The notes beneath the pieces were generated by a model. That model had not been told where the DNA came from. It searched no databases and worked only from the letters and a program-made list of their open reading frames with translations. 51,159 bases of DNA, from NCBI GenBank assembly GCA_035296965.1, contig DATGZX010000381.1, forward strand, positions 1 through 51,159, written 5' to 3'. The DNA comes from DATGZX01 sp035296965 (GTDB lineage: Bacteria > Planctomycetota > Planctomycetia > Gemmatales > Gemmataceae). Shown here in pieces: positions 7,840 to 15,189 of the stretch (the stretch's first letter is position 1; every line of letters begins with the position of its first letter). Both the position numbers and the translations under genes were made by a program.

Positions 7840-9111
7840 TCAGTAATAGAGATTGGCCCCGAAGTCCGGCAGAGCGCCCCGTTCGATGGTATTGATCCAC
7901 TCCTCAGCTTTCGGGCCGCCGTCATCCCAGAAGCCCAGGCACAATCGCATGTACTGCACAATCGTCGTACGTTCGCCGCGTTCCAGCAATTCTTTCGCCA
8001 GCATCATGTTGGGGGCGCCAGTAGAAAGGTGTGGGGTGCCGGCAGTCTTTCCCGATTCCAGCAGGTGCAGCTTTGCCTGTTCGACATCACCTGCTTGAAG
8101 AGCGAGCCTGCCGAGAACCAGATGGCCATAGTGGATGTTGCCGTGGTCGTCGCTCTCACATGCGCAGTGTTGCGGGCCCTCTTCGACCAATTTTGTCGCA
8201 TAGAACCTGGCCTTCTGTTGCTCACCGGCCTCCAGGGCAGCTACGGCAAGATCCGAAAGGAACAGAAATTGTTGAAATTCACTATCCGCCATCTGATAAG
8301 CGCATTCGTGCTCGGCGAACGCTTGGGTCGCCGTTCTGGCGCTAGTCACTCCCGTCTGCTGCCTTGCAAGCCGGCTGTAGAGTCTCCCCAATTCTGTACA
8401 CCATTGCGGGTTTTGCGGTTCAACTGCCTGGGCCTTGCGATATAGTTCTTCGCTGAGAGTGCCATCGTGACCCCAAAAGAACTGGGCGGCATTTCCAAGG
8501 ATGGTGGCGTTGGTGGGGTTCACCTCCACTTGAACAAGCCACAACTGCCTTGCTCGATCGTACACCTCTCCATCGATGCTCGGATGAAGGTCTATTTCCG
8601 CGCCTGCGATCACCGCCGTTTCGGGAGCATGTTCGACGATCCAAAGAACGTGTTGGTATCGCGCGCTCTTGTCAGCAGCAGACTCGTGTGCCAGGAAGTA
8701 ATAGCCAAGCAGAAGGACACGAAGGGCCGCATCCCCCGGATTCTGCTGCGATTGCAGCTCGAATCGTTCTGCCTCCTCCTTTCCCATAGAGGATCCGTGG
8801 TGCCTCAGCGCGTGCAGCGCGAGCACACGCACTTGTTCGTGATTGTGCTGGATGGCTTTGCGCAAAACGGGGAGCCCCATCTCGGGCTTCGGGCCATGAC
8901 AGAACAAGTTACGCGAGACCCAGGCACTCATCTCCGTATCTTCGCTGCCGAGAGCCGCCAGCATCGCAGGCAAATTCCACCGGCGCGCGCCCGCCTCGCT
9001 CGCCGGCAACTTCGGCCGGTATTTCCCCGTGACAATCGGGCGATCGCACCACGGACAGGTTCCCGAAAGCAGGAAACGATGCGTGCCCCGGCAGGTCTCT
9101 TTCAGCCGCAT
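7840..9111 (-). CDS. HEAT/TPR-like repeat protein with N-terminal Cys motif
   Basis: This 423-residue protein belongs to no family I can name. The N-terminus contains C7 and a CPWC knuckle (19-22), suggesting a small metal-binding or zinc-ribbon remnant. Residues about 46-115 look like HEAT-type helices (LPAMLAALGSEDTEMSAWVS and VRVLALHALRHHG). Residues about 120-380 look like tetratricopeptide or Sel1-type helices (TILGNAAQFFWGHDGTLSEE, FLSDLAVAALEAGEQQKARF). No signal peptide or membrane segment is visible, so it is probably a cytoplasmic scaffold. The ATG follows AGGAG at 9-nt spacing. It is divergent from the zinc-ribbon gene to its right. Confidence 0.75.
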   Translation of the reverse strand: MRLKETCRGTHRFLLSGTCPWCDRPIVTGKYRPKLPASEAGARRWNLPAMLAALGSEDTEMSAWVSRNLFCHGPKPEMGLPVLRKAIQHNHEQVRVLALHALRHHGSSMGKEEAERFELQSQQNPGDAALRVLLLGYYFLAHESAADKSARYQHVLWIVEHAPETAVIAGAEIDLHPSIDGEVYDRARQLWLVQVEVNPTNATILGNAAQFFWGHDGTLSEELYRKAQAVEPQNPQWCTELGRLYSRLARQQTGVTSARTATQAFAEHECAYQMADSEFQQFLFLSDLAVAALEAGEQQKARFYATKLVEEGPQHCACESDDHGNIHYGHLVLGRLALQAGDVEQAKLHLLESGKTAGTPHLSTGAPNMMLAKELLERGERTTIVQYMRLCLGFWDDGGPKAEEWINTIERGALPDFGANLYY

Positions 9112-9561
9112 GAGCCTGGCTCCTGTTGGTTTGATTCAGCCTGACCCGCGTTAGAATCGGTGCCAAATGGCAACCGGACCCTTGGGAACAGCAACCGAAG
9201 AACATGCAGGGCCACATTTACGCGCTGGCACCCAAGAGGATTGGTCCGGTCCCTTTCCGGTTTACCTATGATCTTACACATCTGTGCGAGGCTCTGTTGC
9301 CCCCGCACTCAGCCGGACCAGCGCTCGGCGCGGGTCTCCGACCCCGTCGCGGATTTGACCGTAGGTCTCCACGAACCTGGGACAGTTCCACCCAAGGAGT
9401 GGAGACCTCCGGTCTGGCGAACGACGGGGGTCTGAGACCCGCGCCGAGCGCAGAGTTGGGGAACAAGAGCAGCATTCATCTTCCTCCAAACCCAGGATAT
9501 GATGCCTGAAGGCGGGCCCTGTCCTGCTGACGCCACGGGTTCTCTGCGGAATCGAGGTCCT
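9112..9561. other. Divergent intergenic region containing a palindromic repeat
   Basis: These 450 bp separate two divergently transcribed genes and should hold both promoters. The main content is the 131-bp palindrome listed separately. No protein-coding frame with a recognisable product or good start was found. Confidence 0.5.
9321..9451. repeat. Nested palindromic element (REP/MITE-like)
   Basis: The outer arms, 9321-9345 and 9427-9451, are 25-nt inverted repeats with a single mismatch; each contains the core CTCGGCGCGGGTCTC. Inside them is a second perfect 10-nt inverted pair, AGGTCTCCAC at 9363-9372 and its complement at 9399-9408. The element has no coding capacity. A related fragment (14 of 16 bases in opposite orientation, around 10080-10095) follows the next gene. 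It is probably a dispersed non-autonomous or extragenic palindrome and could form a large cruciform or an mRNA hairpin. Confidence 0.75.
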
Positions 9562-9984
9562 ATGCGCTGCTTCAATTGCAACAGCGAATTGCCGAAGGAT
9601 GCCAAGGCTTGTCCGCGGTGCGAAGCCCCGGTGATGGATGAGCCCAGCGAGGAAGAAATGGAAACCGTGGCCGAGCTTTTGGGCGATCTGCCGCCCGAGG
9701 TGGCCGCTGATCTGCGCGAAGTGTTTCTCGAGAGCGCGACGGCCGAGGAGTTCGCCGATCGCATCCTCGTCGGGGATTGTCCCCGTTGCGACAGCCAGAA
9801 CACCAGCCACTGCGAGTATGATCCCGAGATCGCCGAGCTGCTGGTGGGCCGCTGCTACGATTGCGGCCAGCTATGGTGCACGGAATGTCGCCGGTTGCTG
9901 GAGAGATCGTCCCCTGTGTGCCCGTGTTGGGAGGAGGACGTTCCGGAAGAAGACGAAGGCGGGCCGGAGGCGGGGCCGGAATGA
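9562..9984 (+). CDS. Multi-zinc-ribbon acidic protein
   Basis: This 140-residue protein has an N-terminal zinc ribbon (MRCFNCNSELP with C3/C6, then C17/C20 in ACPRC). A helical acidic linker containing LGDLPPEVAADLREVFLESA follows. The C-terminal cysteine-rich part has pairs at C73/C76, C98/C101, C106/C109 and C120/C122, able to bind two or more zinc ions. The tail is Glu/Gly-rich. The linker resembles the DUF2007-type neighbourhoods seen in planctomycetes, but I cannot assign a family. I chose the ATG at 9562 because the zinc ribbon begins there and GAGGT lies just upstream. The function is unknown. Confidence 0.72.
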   Translation: MRCFNCNSELPKDAKACPRCEAPVMDEPSEEEMETVAELLGDLPPEVAADLREVFLESATAEEFADRILVGDCPRCDSQNTSHCEYDPEIAELLVGRCYDCGQLWCTECRRLLERSSPVCPCWEEDVPEEDEGGPEAGPE

Positions 9985-10079
9985 AAATCGAAGAATCTGT
10001 TCCCATGACCGGGGTTTGGCGGCGCAGTGCGAGGGTCTGGGCCAGCTGTGCGAGGGCCTCCTGACCCCATACCCGACTA

Positions 10080-10095
10080 GACCGCAGGTCTCCCC
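10080..10095. repeat. Fragment related to the 9321-9451 palindrome
   Basis: The 16 bases TAGACCGCAGGTCTCC are the reverse complement, with two mismatches, of a segment at 9401-9416 in the palindrome upstream of the zinc-ribbon gene. The zinc-ribbon gene is therefore flanked by related repeat sequence on both sides. This piece is short and may be a decayed copy. Confidence 0.45.
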
Positions 10096-10216
10096 GAAGC
10101 GAGAGCAGACTTTGATCATCGGTGAACACAGAGGATAAAGCGTTTCTTCCGCTCACACATTCGCGGGCGCGCTGCTGGTTGAGAATTGTCCCGTTGCCAA
10201 ACGCTGGTAAGTCTGG

Positions 10217-10245
10217 TTGGGAACGCCGCGCCCGCTTGCTATGCT
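10217..10245 (+). promoter_or_regulatory. Candidate promoter of the second toxin-antitoxin pair
   Basis: There is a TTGGGA box (10217-10222), a 17-nt spacer and a TATGCT box (10240-10245), 32 nt before the antitoxin ATG. Each box matches four of six sigma-70 consensus bases at ideal spacing. A GGGAGG ribosome-binding site follows. Confidence 0.35.
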
Positions 10246-10277
10246 GGGATCGGCCTCTTTCATTGGGAGGACAAGGT

Positions 10278-10502
10278 ATGCCAATTGACGTGCACGCTTT
10301 GGGCATCGATCGTCTGACGGTTCCCGAGCGCCTGGAATTGATTGAGCAGATCTGGAACAGCCTGCCGGAAGCGGTTGAGCCCGGTGAGGTGCCCGCTGCA
10401 CACCTGGCTGAACTTGCCAAACGGCGCGCCCTGGCAGAAGCGCGGCCCGGCCTGGGCAAGCCCTGGCGCGAGCTTTTGGGCCGGCTTGAGGATAAGCCAT
10501 GA
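10278..10502 (+). CDS. Addiction-module antitoxin (RelB/StbD-like, unstable antitoxin family)
   Basis: This 74-residue protein shows the addiction-module pattern LTVPERLELIEQIWNSLPE followed by PAAHLAELAKRRALAEARPG. That is the signature of short antitoxins paired with ParE/RelE toxins. The ATG follows a GGGAGG site. It overlaps the toxin gene by 4 nt (ATGA), so the two are translationally coupled. It should neutralise the toxin and may repress the operon. Confidence 0.9.
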   Translation: MPIDVHALGIDRLTVPERLELIEQIWNSLPEAVEPGEVPAAHLAELAKRRALAEARPGLGKPWRELLGRLEDKP

Positions 10503-10795
10503 AGATCCCGGTCATCCTTCGGCCGGAAGCGGAAACCGACATTCAAGAAATATACGACGCTCTGGAACAAGCCGGTACAGGCATTGGCAGGCGGTTCATC
10601 GCTCGGCTGCGTGACACCTTGGAGCGAATCGAAGCAATGCCAGAGATTTATGCGGTTATTTGGCAGGACGTGCGTGCCGCGCGCCTGCGGAAATTTCGCT
10701 ACATGATCTACTACATCGTCTGCGCCGATCGAGTGGAAGTGTCGGCCGTGCTCCATAGTTCGCGTGACGAACGCACTTGGCAGTCGCGCGCATAA
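10499..10795 (+). CDS. RelE/ParE-family toxin
   Basis: This 98-residue protein has the RelE/ParE fold pattern: LRPEAETDIQEIYDALEQAG at the start, GRRFIARLRDTLERIEAMPE in the helix, then RLRKFRYMIYYIVCADRVEV and a final VLHSSRDERTW. The last two are typical of ParE-like plasmid stabilisation toxins. The ATG overlaps the antitoxin stop. ParE members poison gyrase and RelE members cut mRNA; the sequence does not decide between them, though the ending favours ParE. Confidence 0.92.
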   Translation: MKIPVILRPEAETDIQEIYDALEQAGTGIGRRFIARLRDTLERIEAMPEIYAVIWQDVRAARLRKFRYMIYYIVCADRVEVSAVLHSSRDERTWQSRA

Positions 10796-10876
10796 CAGCT
10801 TGCCGGAAGTATATTACTGCCGCGTCCGCGCGATACGGCGTGATGTCCACGGCTGCCATGCTTCCGAAATGATGCC

Positions 10877-11545
10877 ATGAACACCGAACCGCGCCTGAAC
10901 CAGGTTGCTGACCGGTACCGTGTCCAGGGGTACCAAGTTATCCTCCGACCCGGACCAGATGATCTGCCCGAATTCGCTAAGGATTTTAAGGTCGAAATCG
11001 TGGCCAAGCGAGCCGACGGCTGCATCCTCGCCTCGGCCAAAAAGAATCAATCGGACCTGGAAGCCGACGGCGAAATCCCGAGATATGCGGAGATCACCGA
11101 GAACCAGCCCTGCTGGAGATTCGACATCATCGTCCTTGGGTTTGAAAGCCAGCCGATTCCGGACAAAAGAGAAGCGAAGGAGCCCTCGGAAGAGGACATT
11201 CGCCGAGCCCTGGAAGATGTCGAACGTATGCTCCAGGTGGGTTTTATCCAGCAGGCTCTCATTGCCGCCTGGGCCGTTCTGGAAACTGCAATGCGCAGGA
11301 GGCTTCAGGCCGAAGAGGAAGAGGTCGGTTGGGGATCGTCTCCACGGACGATGCTCAACGAACTCTACTCGGGCGGCGTGCTCCAGAGCAGTGCTTTCAG
11401 AGAACTCGAAACGCTCTACCAGGTGAGGAGCGCGCTCGTTCACGGGTTCACAACGCCAATTATCGAGAACAGTGCCGTTCAGTTCCTCGTCGATACTGCC
11501 CGGATGCTGTTGGACGAGTCGCGGGCTGCAAAAAAGACCGCGTGA
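10877..11545 (+). CDS. REase-like/HEPN two-domain protein
   Basis: This 222-residue protein appears to have two domains. Residues 1-90 (VADRYRVQGYQVILRPGPDD, ending WRFDIIVLG) resemble the AHJR-type restriction-endonuclease-like fold. The catalytic D...ExK signature looks degenerate, with FKVEIVAK and ILASAKKN where PD and VEVK would be expected. Residues 105-215 are helical and contain RSALVHG, an R-x4-H motif (R184, H189) typical of HEPN ribonucleases. It lies directly after a toxin-antitoxin pair and before a TIR protein. A role as an RNA-cleaving defence or toxin effector is inferred from the HEPN motif and context. The start has only a weak ribosome-binding site. Confidence 0.72.
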   Translation: MNTEPRLNQVADRYRVQGYQVILRPGPDDLPEFAKDFKVEIVAKRADGCILASAKKNQSDLEADGEIPRYAEITENQPCWRFDIIVLGFESQPIPDKREAKEPSEEDIRRALEDVERMLQVGFIQQALIAAWAVLETAMRRRLQAEEEEVGWGSSPRTMLNELYSGGVLQSSAFRELETLYQVRSALVHGFTTPIIENSAVQFLVDTARMLLDESRAAKKTA

Positions 11546-11677
11546 CGATGGTGTGTCGAAGCTGCGCTGATTTGATTCCCGGGAGGTAATTGGCGTTAAA
11601 GCAACCCTGGCAGCAGTCAGTTAATACACGCTGAGCCGCTTTCATCGACTGTGAAAGCCTCATCCCAGAACCACTGA

Positions 11678-12745
11678 ATGGAGACCTTCGAATCAGCGAA
11701 GCTGATAAGGAAGCGGGCAGTCATGGGTGAAGCCACATTTCCACAGCCAGTGAACGAGGTTGTTTCGACACTTGCTGATATATTCCGGCATCAGCGGCGG
11801 GCGGAAGTTGTTGAGTTGCTTGAAAGCGCGCACGCACAGTTCGATCAGACCGAATTCGACAACTGGAATGGCGGCACCTATACATGGGCACTGCGCCTTC
11901 AGGTTCCCGTGCAGATCTTCGCTTCCGTTGAGTCGCGGCTCCCAAGCATCGAAAAGGAAATCGCCGCGAAGCTATCGTACTTCGATCGACAATACCCCAA
12001 CGACCCCCTGGGCGAGGTGACTGTCTCGCCCCTTGTGGCAGGAGCGGCGCCGTACGGCCAGCGCATGGTGGCGTCTGACAGGGAAGTGCGTCACCTCTGG
12101 TTCGACGGCCGGTTTCGTTTGTTCTTGAGTCATGTGTCGAAGCATAAAGTTGCAGTCTCGAATCTCAAGGATGCCCTGTGGATATACGGCGTGGATGCTT
12201 TTGTGGCGCACGAGGACATTGAACCCAGCCTCGAATGGCAGCGAGAAATCGAACTGGGGCTTCGGTCGATGCACGCGCTGGCTGCGCTTATCACGCCTGA
12301 CTTTCATGTCAGCAATTGGACAGACCAGGAGTTGGGTTGGGCTCTAGGCCGTGGTGTTCTCGTGGTGCCATTGCGATTAGGCGCCGACCCGTATGGACTG
12401 GTGGGCAAGATTCAGGGCGTGCGAGGCACATTTGAACAGCCCGACGCCCTGGCCGCGTCGGTCGCAAGCACATTGCTCGCAAATCCGCAAACTCACGGCG
12501 AAATGCGGCGTGCCTTGATCAACGCCTTTCGTGAATCGTCTTCTAGCGAGATAGCGAAGCTGCTCTGTCGACTCTTGGTGGGCGTCACGGACGTCACTGA
12601 CGAAGAGAAAGCCGTCCTTTGGGAAGCCTGCGCCGAGAATACCCAAGTCGCCAAAGCAGTGGGAGTGGCTGACGCGATTTACACGGCATTTGGTGCGCCG
12701 CCCAGACTGAAATCAAGCGAGGTGCACGATGAAATTCCGTTCTGA
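11678..12745 (+). CDS. TIR-domain protein (candidate NADase defence effector)
   Basis: Residues about 145-245 of this 355-residue protein form a TIR domain: FRLFLSHVSKHKVAVSNLKD, then GVDAFVAHEDIEPSLEWQRE, MHALAALITPDFHVSNWTDQ and LGRGVLVVPLRLG. The W-x2-E-I segment (W187, E190) supplies the Glu required for NAD cleavage in bacterial TIR effectors. The N-terminal domain contains FDNWNGGTYTW (60-70) and a following beta segment. I have the impression that this module recurs in TIR-type defence proteins but cannot name it. The C-terminal 100 residues are helical. A start at 11723 has AAGGA upstream at about 9-nt spacing and may be the true one, removing 15 residues. Immune function is inferred. 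Confidence 0.85.
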   Translation: METFESAKLIRKRAVMGEATFPQPVNEVVSTLADIFRHQRRAEVVELLESAHAQFDQTEFDNWNGGTYTWALRLQVPVQIFASVESRLPSIEKEIAAKLSYFDRQYPNDPLGEVTVSPLVAGAAPYGQRMVASDREVRHLWFDGRFRLFLSHVSKHKVAVSNLKDALWIYGVDAFVAHEDIEPSLEWQREIELGLRSMHALAALITPDFHVSNWTDQELGWALGRGVLVVPLRLGADPYGLVGKIQGVRGTFEQPDALAASVASTLLANPQTHGEMRRALINAFRESSSSEIAKLLCRLLVGVTDVTDEEKAVLWEACAENTQVAKAVGVADAIYTAFGAPPRLKSSEVHDEIPF

Positions 12746-13021
12746 CTTTTGCAAGAGAACTGCGTAATCCAATCGGAAGACAATTGCCGGAGAAGGAAAA
12801 CCGCGGAAGGGAAAAACAGTATGCAGTTCCTGCCTACAGGAATGTAAGCAATCAGAATTGGCCACATCCGTGAGACCTCGCGTCCCGCCTCAGTTGGGAA
12901 TCTCCTCGGCGCCTCGGTTACTCCCTTGCTGTTCTCGATTCCACCATGCTAATGTCTGGGATGGCAACAGCGTGATGACCCGAAGCAGACTCATTTTGTC
13001 TGTTCCAGGAGCGGCAGGCGC

Positions 13022-14680
13022 ATGAAATTGCCAGGACTTCTGGGGCCGGTGTTCGCCTACGAATGGCTCGCCACGAGCCGGCGCTGGCAAATGTACGCGA
13101 CGCGCTCGGCAATCGTCGCGCTGCTCGGCATCGGGCTGGCCTTCGTTTGGTGGCGTTATGTGCCTGGCTACGCGCCGACCATCCGATCCCTGTCCTCGGC
13201 AGGGCAATTCTTCTTTAACGCATTGATCGGCATCCAACTGGTGATTGTGCTCCTCGTCGCGCCCGCGGCCACTGCCGGGGCCATGGGCGGGGATAAGGCG
13301 CGCGGGGAGCTTCTGCAACTCCTCACGACCGATCTCTCTAGCGCTGAGATCATCCTCGGCAAACTGGGCGCCCGGATGGCGCCCGTGCTGGGGTTGCTCG
13401 GCTGCTCCCTGCCTGTGCTGTTTGCCGCAGTCCTGCTGGGCGGCGTCTCGCCCGAGGCGTTGCTGGGGGCTTACGCCGTGTTGTTGGGACTCGCGGTCGT
13501 CGGGTGCTCGCTGGCTCTCTTGCTCTCGCTCTGGGGTACGACAGCTCATGAAGTGCTGCTGGCCATTTATTTTCTCTGGGCTTTCGTATTCCTCCTGCCG
13601 TTTATGTGGGCGATTGTGCAAGGCTACGGGTGGCTGCCTGGAATGCCCTTGTGGTTGGACGACATCGACCCGCTACGCATGACGTTTCTGTCGTACTTCA
13701 GTCCCGGCAGCCCCTTCCTGGAGGATCAGACTGCGTACCTGGTAGGATGCTTGGCCCTGTCGGTCGCGCTGGTTCTGTATGCGGTGGCGAGCGTGCGGCG
13801 CGCCGTGATCCGCAACAGCAGTGCTCCTGTCTGGAGGAAGACGGCGCGCTGGCTAAATTGGTCGTCGCGTCTTCCCGGCCCGTCGCTTGATAGTCACCCC
13901 GTGCTTTGGCGTGAATGGCGCCGGCGACCGTCTCGATGGATCCGCTGTGTTTGGCTCGCGTACACTCTCCTGGCGCTACTTTTTAGTGTGTTGGCGGCGG
14001 CGGAACGACTGAAATCCACGGCATATATCGCGATGCCGCCTCTTGTGAATGGCATTCAAGTTTTCGCTGGGCTGTTGCTGGTCAGTGTGGCTGCCTCAGC
14101 GGGACTAGCGGAAGAACGTAGCCGGGGCGGGCTCGAGACGTTACTGGTCACGCCGCTCTCGACCCGGTCGATTGTTTGGGGGAAATGGTGGGGCGCATTC
14201 CGCAGCGTACCTGGTCTGATCGTATTGCCGGTCCTCGTGGCTTCTTTTTGTGCTTACCAGTCAGGAAGCTGGATGCCGGTTATCTTGCTTGCCTTTATGA
14301 TCCTGGCCTTCGGAGCAGCGCTGGCAAGCCTTGGCGTGGCCTTGGCCACGTGGCTGTCCCGGCCGGGATGGGCTCTGACGTGGTGCGTTGGCATGTACGT
14401 GTTCAACACACTTGGTTGGATGCTGTTGACCGTCATGTTCTTCAAGGGAAGGTCAGAAGTTGTCGGCTCGGCTAGCCCGTTCTGGTCTGCGGCGATCCTC
14501 ACGGCCTGTTGCGAACGCGATGGATTCCTGTCCGGCGACCTTTGGTACGCACTCGGCTGGAACCTGGCGTGGTTCGTCGTTTATGCGATCGTGGCCGCTC
14601 TCCTTCAATGCTGGACGCTCAGGAATTTCAATCGACGGCTGGGGCGGATGGAGGAAGGGTCGAAAAAGAAGACAGCGTGA
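13022..14680 (+). CDS. ABC-2 type permease with two homologous halves
   Basis: This 552-residue membrane protein has about twelve hydrophobic segments, for example AIVALLGIGLAFVWW, IGIQLVIVLLVAPAATAG and LLAIYFLWAFVFLLPFMWAI in the first half, and YTLLALLFSVLAAA with further ones in the second. Each half contains the ABC-2 coupling motif, first as KARGELLQLLTTDLSSAEII and then as SRGGLETLLVTPLSTRSIVW. This points to an internal duplication that fuses two permease halves. No ATPase gene is adjacent, so the partner is encoded elsewhere. AGGAG precedes the ATG by about 10 nt. The substrate is unknown. Confidence 0.88.
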   Translation: MKLPGLLGPVFAYEWLATSRRWQMYATRSAIVALLGIGLAFVWWRYVPGYAPTIRSLSSAGQFFFNALIGIQLVIVLLVAPAATAGAMGGDKARGELLQLLTTDLSSAEIILGKLGARMAPVLGLLGCSLPVLFAAVLLGGVSPEALLGAYAVLLGLAVVGCSLALLLSLWGTTAHEVLLAIYFLWAFVFLLPFMWAIVQGYGWLPGMPLWLDDIDPLRMTFLSYFSPGSPFLEDQTAYLVGCLALSVALVLYAVASVRRAVIRNSSAPVWRKTARWLNWSSRLPGPSLDSHPVLWREWRRRPSRWIRCVWLAYTLLALLFSVLAAAERLKSTAYIAMPPLVNGIQVFAGLLLVSVAASAGLAEERSRGGLETLLVTPLSTRSIVWGKWWGAFRSVPGLIVLPVLVASFCAYQSGSWMPVILLAFMILAFGAALASLGVALATWLSRPGWALTWCVGMYVFNTLGWMLLTVMFFKGRSEVVGSASPFWSAAILTACCERDGFLSGDLWYALGWNLAWFVVYAIVAALLQCWTLRNFNRRLGRMEEGSKKKTA

Positions 14681-15189
14681 ATTTCAAACCGTAGTTCGCG
14701 AAGTTTCCTTATCCTGGCCCGATCGGAAAGACACGCTATTGGAATCGCATCAACTCGAGCGATTCAGAGCGGCGCGATTAATTCACTCCTTACGTCTAGT
14801 CACACAGATCGTAGTCACCGCGAGGGTCGATGAGACTCGCCGAGACTTGCTCTGCGCGCGGGCATGGCGAATTCTGCCACCGCTCGAGCCCGCCCAACCT
14901 CGGGTGTTCCCCTGCATCTACGCCCCGCGGTTCATCAAAGAGTCCCGGCCGCGCCTCAGATTCCTCCATCTCAGGGCGCGAGTGAGTTCGTTTCCAAGTG
15001 TTGGATTTCCAAGCCATCGGAATTCGATGGCTGCCGGGGATGCTCCGTGCGTCGTGGATTGTGAACCCTGCAAGTCTGCCCTCGTGAAAACCCGCTGAGC
15101 AAAGACGCTCAGGAACGCGCATCTGCGCGACGGGCGCAGATTCTACGTCGAATCGGTTCCTTGCTGATCGTGACCAAGGAGTTTTCACC
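14681..15189. other. Intergenic region with a small hairpin
   Basis: These 509 bp lie between the permease and the large secreted protein, both on the plus strand. An 8-bp stem with a 5-nt loop (AGCCATCG-GAATT-CGATGGCT, 15012-15032) is present. No T-run follows it, so it is not a standard terminator. The final bases hold AAGGAG, the ribosome-binding site of the next gene. No coding frame here has a recognisable product. Confidence 0.4.

Noticed and set aside
15012..15032. 8-bp hairpin as a rho-independent terminator after the permease
   Set aside because: It lies 330 bp past the stop and lacks a following T-run; any role is unclear.
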